From assembly GCA_023391775.1 (NCBI GenBank), contig JAEWAG010000054.1:1-5812 (forward strand): a stretch of DNA of 5,812 nt. Reading direction: 5' to 3'. A program made the position numbers and the translations under genes. Positions 1 through 5,812 of this stretch are shown piece after piece. Each line of letters begins with the position of its first letter. Positions within the stretch are counted from its first letter, which is position 1. A model generated the notes under the pieces. It was not told the origin of the DNA. It did no database searches and saw only the letters and a program-made list of their open reading frames with translations. This DNA comes from Pseudomonadota bacterium (GTDB lineage: Bacteria; Pseudomonadota; Gammaproteobacteria; Xanthomonadales; Xanthomonadaceae).

Positions 1-930
1 GTCTGGGGCCGCGCGGATCTGGTGGTCAAGGTCAAGGAGCCGCAGCCGGAGGAATACCCGCTGCTGCGCGCCGGCCAGGTCCTGTTCGCCTATCTGCACC
101 TGGCGCCGGACCGCGCCCAGGCGGAGGCGCTGCTGGCCTCCGGGGTGACCGCCATCGCCTACGAGACGGTGACCGATGGCGCCGGCGGGCTGCCGCTGCT
201 GGCGCCGATGAGCGAGGTGGCCGGGCGCATGGCGATCCAGGCCGGGGCGCACGCGCTGGAAAAGGCCCAGGGTGGCTCGGGCGTGCTGCTGGGCGGCGTG
301 CCCGGCGTGGCGCCGGCGGAAGTGCTGGTGATCGGCGGCGGCACGGTCGGCCTCAATGCCGCGCGCATGGCCATGGGCCGGGGCGCGCGTGTGACCGTGC
401 TCGACCGCTCGCTGGAGCGGCTGCGCCACATCGAGGCGCTGTACGGCGACCGTATCGCCACGCTCTACTCCACCCGTGATTCGATCGACGACCGGCTGCC
501 GCGCAGCGACCTGGTGATCGGCGCGGTACTGGTCCCCGGCGCCGCCGCGCCACGCCTGGTCACCCACGCACAGCTGGCGCTGATGCGTCCCGGCTCGGTG
601 CTGGTGGACGTGGCCATCGACCAGGGCGGCTGCTTCGAGACCAGCCGTCCCACCACGCACCAGGCGCCGACCTACGAGGTGGACGGCATCGTCCACTACT
701 GCGTCACCAACATGCCCGGCGCGGTCGCGCGCACCTCCACCTTCGCCCTGACCAACACCACCCTGCCGGGCGTGCTGGCCCTGGCCGGCAAGGGCGCCGC
801 CCAGGCGCTGGCCGACGACGTGCACCTGCGCAACGGGCTCAACGTGCACGCCGGCCACCTCACCCACCGCGCGGTGGCCGAGGCGCTGTCGATGCCCTTC
901 ACCCAGCCGGCCGAAGCACTGGCCGGCTGA
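1..930 (+). CDS. ald: Alanine dehydrogenase, 5'-truncated by the window edge
   Basis: NAD-dependent L-alanine dehydrogenase (EC 1.4.1.1) reversibly deaminates alanine to pyruvate and ammonia in the cytoplasm. The reading frame is open from base 1, so the true start lies upstream; the GTG at 22 is internal. There are 309 visible residues. Aligned from memory to Mycobacterium tuberculosis Ald, about 63 N-terminal residues are missing, giving about 372 in total, the normal family length. By that alignment the key residues are present: substrate/catalytic Lys12 (KVKEP, = Lys75), His33 (YLHLA, = His96) and Asp207 (VDVAIDQGG, = Asp270). The Rossmann glycine motif GGGTVG is at 112-117, with the ribose-binding Asp135 (TVLD). 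NMPGAV and the C-terminal FTQPAEAL are also typical. The alternative pyridine nucleotide transhydrogenase alpha subunit shares this fold but lacks this C-terminus. mmsA follows after 38 nt, so cotranscription is plausible. Any AldR/Lrp-type regulator would be upstream and is not visible. Confidence 0.96.
   Translation, partial: VWGRADLVVKVKEPQPEEYPLLRAGQVLFAYLHLAPDRAQAEALLASGVTAIAYETVTDGAGGLPLLAPMSEVAGRMAIQAGAHALEKAQGGSGVLLGGVPGVAPAEVLVIGGGTVGLNAARMAMGRGARVTVLDRSLERLRHIEALYGDRIATLYSTRDSIDDRLPRSDLVIGAVLVPGAAAPRLVTHAQLALMRPGSVLVDVAIDQGGCFETSRPTTHQAPTYEVDGIVHYCVTNMPGAVARTSTFALTNTTLPGVLALAGKGAAQALADDVHLRNGLNVHAGHLTHRAVAEALSMPFTQPAEALAG
905..928 (+). other. Perfect 8-bp inverted repeat across the ald stop codon
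   Basis: AGCCGGCC (905-912) and GGCCGGCT (921-928) are perfect reverse complements around an 8-nt loop, and the last base is the first base of the ald stop codon. No T-run follows, so this is not a canonical intrinsic terminator. In mRNA it would form a stable stem between ald and mmsA and could protect the 3' end or modulate readthrough. In such GC-rich coding DNA it may also be chance. Confidence 0.4.
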
Positions 931-968
931 GCCCGCCCCGCATTCCCCATGTCCTGCCGGAACCCGCC

Positions 969-2459
<1,491 letters not shown>

Positions 2460-2474
2460 CATCCGGGAGGTGCA

Positions 2475-2492
2475 GCCCGGGAAGTCTCGGGC
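2475..2492 (+). other. Short hairpin just after mmsA
   Basis: GCCCGGGA (2475-2482) and TCTCGGGC (2485-2492) pair with one G-T wobble, 15 nt beyond the mmsA stop. No poly-T follows, so intrinsic termination is doubtful. It could be mRNA 3'-end protection or a degenerate palindromic repeat, since it shares the CCCGGG core with the palindrome at 2843-2867. Confidence 0.3.
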
Positions 2493-2542
2493 ATCGCCAG
2501 CGCACAGCGGACTGCGGAGCAAGAGCAAGAGCAAGACAGTTT

Positions 2543-2569
2543 TCGCCAGCGGCTTCGCCGCTTGGGCGA
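2543..2569 (+). repeat. Bulged hairpin in repeat copy A
   Basis: TCGCC (2543-2547) pairs with GGCGA (2565-2569), and AGCGGC (2548-2553) with GCCGCT (2557-2562) around a TTC loop, leaving a 2-nt bulge. The counterpart in copy B is at 3318-3344, with the same outer stem and a swapped central inner base pair. Confidence 0.6.
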
Positions 2570-2605
2570 GTTACTTCTTCTTTGCTCGTGCAAAGAAGAA
2601 GTAAC
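2570..2605 (+). repeat. Perfect 16-bp stem, 4-nt loop hairpin in copy A
   Basis: The arms are 2570-2585 and 2590-2605 (GTTACTTCTTCTTTGC and its exact reverse complement) around the loop TCGT. The stem is pyrimidine/purine biased and AT-richer than its surroundings. No T-run follows on either strand, so it is not a standard intrinsic terminator. The equivalent in copy B (3282-3317) has the same 36-nt length. Confidence 0.75.
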
Positions 2606-2631
2606 CAAGAAGAAAGCACGCCCGGTCGCGA

Positions 2632-2654
2632 ACCGGCCGATGAAGCCGGCCGGT
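2632..2654 (+). repeat. GC-rich hairpin in copy A
   Basis: ACCGGCCG (2632-2639) pairs with CGGCCGGT (2647-2654) around a 7-nt loop. The copy B counterpart at 3232-3254 is also 23 nt long but pairs over 10 bp. Confidence 0.6.
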
Positions 2655-2683
2655 CCCCTGCGCTTCTCGCGTCGATTGGGGAC

Positions 2684-2717
2684 GGCCCACAACTCGCTTC
2701 GCTCAGACACGTGGGCC
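2684..2717 (+). repeat. Hairpin in the repeat core shared exactly by both copies, copy A
   Basis: GGCCCAC (2684-2690) and GTGGGCC (2711-2717) close a 20-nt loop containing CTCGCTTCGCTC. Together with one extra base at 2683, the segment is identical over 35 nt to the reverse complement of 3170-3204. It is the least diverged part of the pair. Confidence 0.75.
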
Positions 2718-2782
2718 TCTACGCCCCCATCGCCGCTGCGATGCCCGGTTCGCTCCAACGGGGTTGGAGAGCCAAAGGCGAC

Positions 2783-2836
2783 AGCAACAGCAACAGCACC
2801 GGCACCGGCACCGGCACCGGCACCGGCACCGGCAGC
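2783..2836 (+). repeat. Hexanucleotide array (GGCACC)5, copy A
   Basis: Nine in-register hexamers: AGCAAC, AGCAAC, AGCACC, then five perfect GGCACC (2801-2830), then GGCAGC. The first three units match the start of the copy B array, but the expanded unit differs. This looks like slippage expansion of a short seed. It encodes an Ala/Pro/Thr/Gly-rich string in open frames, which is not evidence for a protein. Confidence 0.9.
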
Positions 2837-3044
2837 ATGTAGCCCGGGTAAGCGAAGCGCACCCGGGGCACAGTCGCGCGTGGCCAGGCCACGGCCGAAC
2901 TGCTAGCTCCGTCGCCCGGCCAAGCTCTGCCCACCCGCGGACGATTGGGAGCATGCTCATGACACCCGGCTGGTGTGCAGCTACGGCCTGCAGCAGGAAC
3001 TCATACCCCCGCATTGCTCGCGGCAGAGCGGGATGGTCGCAGCC
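2837..3044. other. Spacer between the inverted repeat copies, no gene seen
   Basis: About 208 nt without a credible gene. It holds the CCCGGGT palindrome (2843-2867), the near-palindrome GTGGCC-A-GGCCAC (2880-2892), the perfect 10-bp palindrome GAGCATGCTC (2949-2958) and a weak GCTC/GAGC stem (3016-3029). If the flanking arms paired, this segment would be the loop of a very large stem. I see no tRNA, no clear promoter and no ribosome-binding site paired with a family-like ORF. Confidence 0.6.
2843..2867 (+). repeat. REP-like palindrome CCCGGGT..ACCCGGG
   Basis: CCCGGGT (2843-2849) and ACCCGGG (2861-2867) form a perfect 7-bp stem, with a nested GCG-AAG-CGC in the loop. The surrounding TAGCCCGGGTAAGCGAAGCG is, from memory, a widely dispersed palindromic sequence in Xanthomonadaceae and pseudomonads. 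It starts seven bases after the copy A hexamer array ends and may be an independent insertion or part of the compound element. Confidence 0.65.
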
Positions 3045-3116
<72 letters not shown>

Positions 3117-3169
3117 CTTCCCCTCCCCGTAAAGCGAACCGAGCATCGCAGGCCGGGTGGGAGAAAGGT

Positions 3170-3203
3170 GGCCCACGTGTCTGAGCGAAGCGAGTTGTGG
3201 GCC
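3170..3203 (-). repeat. Hairpin in the repeat core shared exactly by both copies, copy B
   Basis: GGCCCAC (3170-3176) and GTGGGCC (3197-3203) close the reverse complement of the copy A loop. Identity to copy A extends 35 nt (to 3204). In one frame on the + strand it reads HVSERSELW, a peptide string that I believe turns up in spurious hypothetical proteins of this family because the repeat is common. Confidence 0.75.
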
Positions 3204-3231
3204 GCCCCCACCTGGCCGAGAAGCGCAGGGC

Positions 3232-3254
3232 ACCGGCCGGCCTTGCCGGCCGGT
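3232..3254 (-). repeat. GC-rich 10-bp hairpin in copy B
   Basis: ACCGGCCGGC (3232-3241) pairs perfectly with GCCGGCCGGT (3245-3254) over a CTT loop. A T-rich stretch (CTTTCTTTTTGG) lies 16 nt further on the + strand, too far for a classical terminator. It is equivalent to 2632-2654. Confidence 0.65.
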
Positions 3255-3281
3255 TCGCGTGCGGGGCCTGCTTTCTTTTTG

Positions 3282-3317
3282 GTTACTTTTTCTTTGCAGG
3301 AACAAAGAAAAAGTGAC
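3282..3317 (-). repeat. Long 15-bp stem hairpin in copy B
   Basis: The arms are 3282-3296 and 3303-3317, around a 6-nt loop (CAGGAA). Pairing is complete apart from one T-G wobble. Compared with copy A, one internal pair has changed on both sides (C-G to T-A, read on the - strand), keeping the stem. Confidence 0.75.
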
Positions 3318-3344
3318 TCGCCAAAGCCGCGCAGCGGCGGGCGA
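3318..3344 (-). repeat. Bulged hairpin in repeat copy B
   Basis: TCGCC (3318-3322) pairs with GGCGA (3340-3344), and GCCGC (3326-3330) with GCGGC (3334-3338) over a GCA loop. It abuts the long stem directly, as in copy A. Confidence 0.6.
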
Positions 3345-3364
3345 AAGCTCTTGCTTTTGCTCGC

Positions 3365-3543
3365 GGGCTCGCGGCTCGCGGGCTTGCGGCTTGTGACTCG
3401 CCGTTTGCGGGTTTGCCAGGACGCGGCCCCTGCTGCGCACTGCCACCCCGCGATGCAAGCTGCACACCCACCCCGCTACACTGCCCCGCCACGCGTCGCG
3501 GGAGCCGGCACACCAACCGCGATGCCTTCTCCACGGGAACGGC
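3365..3543. other. Region upstream of the DUF445 gene
   Basis: The first 30 nt or so are degenerate GCTCGCGG/GCTTGCGG repeats trailing from repeat copy B. The rest is ordinary GC-rich DNA that should carry the promoter and leader of the DUF445 gene. No gene is seen. Confidence 0.5.
3477..3482 (+). promoter_or_regulatory. Possible -10 element of the DUF445 gene
   Basis: TACACT, in the context GCTACACTG, is the best sigma-70 -10 match upstream of the gene and lies 61 nt before its start codon. A GCTACACTG string before genes is, in my recollection, common in xanthomonads. The -35 candidate (ATGCAA, 3453-3458, 18-nt spacer) is poor, so this is tentative. Confidence 0.25.
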
Positions 3544-4830
3544 ATGAGCACCAGCGAGGATCCACGCCCGGCACAACTGCGCCGCATGAAGGCCATCGCC
3601 GTGGCCATGCTGCTGGCGATGGTGGCCGGCTTCGTCATCAGCCACGTCATGGGCAACCAGGGCATCTGGGCCTGGGTGTCGGCGTTCTGCGAGGCCGCCA
3701 CGGTCGGCGCACTGGCCGACTGGTTCGCGGTGGTCGCGCTGTTCCGCCATCCACTGGGCCTGCCGATTCCGCATACGGCGATCATCCCGCGCGGCAAGGC
3801 GCGCATCGCCGACAGCCTCGCCGCGTTCGTGCGCGACCACTTCCTCGAACCGCAGACCCTGCTCAAGCGGCTGGAGGTCTTCGACCCGGCCGAGCGCCTG
3901 GGGCAATGGCTGTCCCGCCCCGAGCAGTCACGCAGGCTGGCGTCGATGGCCCGCGGCTGGGCGCTGCAGGCGCTGGACCTGCTGGACGAACAGGCCGTGC
4001 GCGAGCGCATCCGCGAGTTCGTGGTCGCGCGCCTGCATGGCTGGGACGCGGCGGCCACCGCCGGCGACGTGCTCGGCCTGCTGACCGCCGACGGCCGCCA
4101 CCAGGCGGTGCTGGACGAGGCCCTGCTGCGCCTGGGGCGCTACCTGGACAGCGAGGAGGTCAAACAGCGCGCCTCGGCCATGCTGGTGCGCCATGCGCGC
4201 CGCGAATGGCCGAGGCTGGTGGGTACCGTGGACTGGGTCAAGCCGGTGGAGGGCATCGGCGACCGCATGGCCGAGCGCATCGCCCGTGCCCTGCTGGACG
4301 AGCTCAACGAGGTGCTGGTGCAGCCGGACCACGCGCTGCGGCAGGACTACGAACAGTGGCTGCAGGCCTACGTGCAGCGCCTGCGCGAGGACCCGGCGCT
4401 GGTGGAGAAGGTGGAATCGATCAAGCAGCAGCTCATCGGCCATGCCAGCGTGCAGGAGTACGTCAGCGGACTGTGGGACCACATCCATTCGGCGCTGCGC
4501 CGCGACCTGGAGCGCGAGGAAGGCGTGCTGGCCGGGCACCTGGAGCGTTCGCTGGCCGGGCTGGGCCAGGCCCTGGGCCGCGACCCGGAGCTGCGCGAGG
4601 CGATCAACCAGCACGTGATGGGCGGGGCGGAGAAGCTGGCGCTGCGGCTGCGCGGCGGGGTCACCGACTACATCGCCCAGACCGTGCGCGGCTGGGACGA
4701 GCGCCACCTGGTGCGCGAGCTGGAGCTGGGCGTGGGCCGGGACCTGCAGTACATCCGCTACAACGGCACCCTGGTCGGCGGCCTGATCGGCCTGCTCCTG
4801 CACGGGCTGATCGTCCTGCTGGAGTCCTGA
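3544..4830 (+). CDS. DUF445 family (YjiN-like) membrane protein
   Basis: A 428-residue protein of the DUF445 family, the size of E. coli YjiN; its molecular function is not established. Recognition rests on the N-terminal block (ADWFAVVALFRHPLGLPIPH at 58-77, then TAIIPRGKARIADSLAAF) and the C-terminal block (VRELELGVGRDLQYIR, then NGTLVGGLIGLLLHG). A first hydrophobic segment spans about residues 17-35, with a second weakly hydrophobic stretch at about 41-67. A C-terminal transmembrane segment spans about 409-426. Between them lie about 330 charged, mostly helical residues rich in Arg, Glu and Leu, with coiled-coil character. The likely topology is an inner-membrane protein with both ends in the membrane and a large soluble middle. 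The ATG at 3544 has a GGGA site (3535-3538) 5 nt upstream, and the N-terminus leads directly into the membrane segment as in homologues. Its neighbours give no functional clue. Confidence 0.93.
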   Translation: MSTSEDPRPAQLRRMKAIAVAMLLAMVAGFVISHVMGNQGIWAWVSAFCEAATVGALADWFAVVALFRHPLGLPIPHTAIIPRGKARIADSLAAFVRDHFLEPQTLLKRLEVFDPAERLGQWLSRPEQSRRLASMARGWALQALDLLDEQAVRERIREFVVARLHGWDAAATAGDVLGLLTADGRHQAVLDEALLRLGRYLDSEEVKQRASAMLVRHARREWPRLVGTVDWVKPVEGIGDRMAERIARALLDELNEVLVQPDHALRQDYEQWLQAYVQRLREDPALVEKVESIKQQLIGHASVQEYVSGLWDHIHSALRRDLEREEGVLAGHLERSLAGLGQALGRDPELREAINQHVMGGAEKLALRLRGGVTDYIAQTVRGWDERHLVRELELGVGRDLQYIRYNGTLVGGLIGLLLHGLIVLLES

Positions 4831-4924
4831 GCCCGCCCCGCTCCCGGGCGCTCCCTCAAGCATCCGGTGCCGCGGCCGCTAAGCCGACCCGGGCCTCATG
4901 CGGCCCGCCAAACGGGGAGCCACC
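4831..4924 (+). other. Intergenic gap before the response regulator
   Basis: 94 nt. GCCCG (4831-4835) and CGGGC (4845-4849) could form a weak 5-bp stem right after the DUF445 stop, with no T-run. No convincing -35/-10 pair is visible, so whether the regulator has its own promoter cannot be decided from the sequence. Confidence 0.35.
4914..4919 (+). promoter_or_regulatory. Ribosome-binding site of the response regulator
   Basis: GGGGAG, 5 nt before the ATG at 4925, is the strongest Shine-Dalgarno match in the window. It decides the start against the in-frame ATG at 4898, which has no such site and would add nine residues (starting MRPAKRG) outside the receiver fold. Confidence 0.7.
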
Positions 4925-5296
4925 ATGACCACCGCACGACCTTCCGTGCTGCTTTGCGACGATTCGCGCGCCCTGCGCATGCTGGCTGCCAGCCAGCTCG
5001 AGGAAGCCGGCTTCCGGGTCGTGGGCGAGGCCGGCAACGGCCACGAAGCCCTCGGCCAGTACCGGGCCCTGAAACCCGACCTGGTCCTGCTGGACCTGGT
5101 GATGCCCGAATGCGACGGCCGCCAGGCCCTGGCCGCCATCCTCGCCGAGGACCCGCAGGCGAACGTGGTGATCCTCAGCTCGCTGGGCGCGCAGAGCGAC
5201 ATCGAGCACTGCCTGCGCATGGGCGCCCGCTCGTACCTGCAGAAGCCCATCGACCCGGATGCCATGGAGCGCGTGCTCCGTGAAGTGCTGGCCTGA
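4925..5296 (+). CDS. Stand-alone CheY-like response regulator (receiver domain only)
   Basis: This 123-residue protein consists of one receiver domain with no output domain. The acidic metal-binding pair is Asp12-Asp13 (LLCDDSR). The phosphoacceptor is Asp57 (LVLLDLVMP), coincidentally the same number as in E. coli CheY. The conserved Ser/Thr is Ser85 (VVILSS). The switch aromatic is Tyr104 and the conserved Lys is Lys107 (SYLQKP). All phosphorylation residues are therefore present. Such proteins act by docking to a partner when phosphorylated, in chemotaxis, motility or relay systems. The next gene begins 37 nt downstream, has its own ribosome-binding site and is probably cotranscribed. It may encode the partner or phosphatase. 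No histidine kinase is in the window. The start is set by the GGGGAG site. Confidence 0.93.
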   Translation: MTTARPSVLLCDDSRALRMLAASQLEEAGFRVVGEAGNGHEALGQYRALKPDLVLLDLVMPECDGRQALAAILAEDPQANVVILSSLGAQSDIEHCLRMGARSYLQKPIDPDAMERVLREVLA

Positions 5297-5320
5297 GCGC
5301 CGCACATCCCTTCGTATCGC

Positions 5321-5324
5321 GGAG
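5321..5324 (+). promoter_or_regulatory. Ribosome-binding site of the repeat/CheX-like gene
   Basis: GGAG with 9 nt to the ATG at 5334. It supports this start and translation from the same message as the receiver gene. Confidence 0.55.
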
Positions 5325-5333
5325 CAACACCAC

Positions 5334-5812
5334 ATGGCAGTCAAATTCCTGGGCCAGTTCCTGCTGGAACGCGGCCTGATCACCCCGCCGCAGCTGCTCG
5401 CGGCCACCGAGGCACAACGCGCCTCCAACCCGCTGCTGGGCGAGCTGGCCGTGCGTCAGGGCCTGCTGACCGACGCCCAGGCGCGGCGCATCAACGACCG
5501 CCAGCGCGCCGAGGACCGTCGCTTCGGCGACATCGCCATGGAGCTGGGCTTGCTGGACGAGCCGGAGATCGCGGCACTGCTGGCCGCGCAGAAGTCCGGC
5601 CGCAAACTGTTCGGCCAGGTCCTGCTCGAACAGGGCGTGATCGACTCCGAAACGCTCGAAGCCGCGCTGGCCGAGCACCGCGCCGACCAGGAAGCCGGCA
5701 GCCAGGCGCTGTCCAGCGCCCTGGCCGGCCATCCGCTGGGCGAGCTGGCCCACGCCGCGGCCGAGCTGTGCGCGCGGCTGTTCCCGCGCATGCTCGGTGC
5801 GCAGTGCCAGCC
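5334..5812 (+). CDS. Tandem MshEN-like repeat protein, possibly with a CheX-like domain; 3'-truncated
   Basis: The reading frame is open from the ATG at 5334 to the window end (159 full codons), so the C-terminus is missing. Four copies of a 24-residue motif occupy residues 5-28, 34-57, 63-86 and 92-115, each separated by five residues. The first glycine falls at 7, 36, 65 and 94 and the second at 14, 43, 72 and 101, an exact 29-residue period. The pattern xhGxhhhxxGhhx(8)hhxxQ and the 24+5 layout match the MshEN (T2SSE N-terminal) motifs that bind c-di-GMP. The signature Arg at motif position 1 is present only at Arg63 (Phe, Leu and Leu elsewhere). The final Gln is kept at 28, 57 and 86 but is His115 in the last. 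From about residue 133 a new helical segment (HPLGELAHAA, then LCARLFPRML) may open a CheX/CheC-like domain, which in homologues I recall follows such repeats. Its partner is probably the receiver encoded upstream. Confidence 0.75.
   Translation, partial: MAVKFLGQFLLERGLITPPQLLAATEAQRASNPLLGELAVRQGLLTDAQARRINDRQRAEDRRFGDIAMELGLLDEPEIAALLAAQKSGRKLFGQVLLEQGVIDSETLEAALAEHRADQEAGSQALSSALAGHPLGELAHAAAELCARLFPRMLGAQCQ

Larger units (their letters stand above)
2517..2836 (+). repeat. Structured intergenic repeat, copy A
   Basis: This is one arm of a diverged inverted pair with 3045-3364. In order on the + strand it contains: (1) three GAGCAA hexamers (2517-2534); (2) a bulged hairpin at 2543-2569 (TCGCC..GGCGA outside, AGCGGC..GCCGCT inside); (3) a perfect 16-bp stem with 4-nt loop at 2570-2605; (4) an 8-bp GC-rich hairpin at 2632-2654; (5) a hairpin at 2684-2717 closed by GGCCCAC/GTGGGCC; (6) a hexamer array at 2783-2836. 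Every module recurs in the same order in copy B. No transposase or terminal target duplication is evident. The element translates into open but meaningless low-complexity frames. I recall similar sequences being dispersed through Xanthomonadaceae genomes, but I cannot give a published name. A non-autonomous mobile element or a structured RNA/DNA repeat are both possible. Confidence 0.85.

Noticed and set aside
4855..4890. FliA (sigma-28) flagellar promoter before the response regulator
   Set aside because: GCCGACCC at 4883-4890 only partly matches the -10 consensus GCCGATAA, and the TCAAG-like -35 candidate is at the wrong distance.
4898..4924. Upstream ATG start for the response regulator
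   Set aside because: It has no Shine-Dalgarno sequence and adds residues outside the receiver fold. The ATG at 4925 has GGGGAG at ideal proximity.

Overview
The window looks like the chromosome of a high-GC gammaproteobacterium, most likely Xanthomonadaceae/Lysobacteraceae (the Lysobacter, Luteimonas, Pseudoxanthomonas, Stenotrophomonas and Xanthomonas group). The reasons are the near-exclusive G/C third codon positions, the protein sequence styles, and an intergenic repeat type that I associate with that family. The genus cannot be fixed from the sequence alone. All five recognisable genes lie on the + strand.

Positions 1-2459 hold two catabolic dehydrogenase genes in tandem, 38 nt apart. 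The first is the C-terminal five-sixths of an alanine dehydrogenase (ald, entering from the left edge). The second is a complete CoA-acylating methylmalonate-semialdehyde dehydrogenase (mmsA). Together they would feed alanine into pyruvate and methylmalonate/malonate semialdehyde into propionyl-/acetyl-CoA.

Positions 2460-3543 form a gene-free stretch of about 1.1 kb. It is built around two diverged copies of one structured repeat of about 320 nt, in inverted orientation (2517-2836 on +, 3045-3364 on -), separated by about 208 nt. Each copy contains the same ordered series of hairpins. Each ends, on the sides facing each other, in a hexanucleotide array that has expanded with a different unit in each copy (GGCACC x5 against GGCAAC x7). 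The long ORFs through this region are artefacts of low-complexity DNA.

Positions 3544-4830 encode a DUF445 (YjiN-like) membrane protein, apparently a separate unit.

Positions 4925-5812 hold a signalling pair. A stand-alone CheY-like receiver (123 aa) is followed 37 nt later by a gene cut by the right edge. The visible 159 residues of that second protein carry four repeats at an exact 29-residue period, matching the 24+5 layout of MshEN (GspE N-terminal, c-di-GMP-binding) motifs, and then what may be the start of a CheX/CheC-like domain. This receiver plus repeat-protein pair, and the inverted structured repeats, are the most interesting content here.
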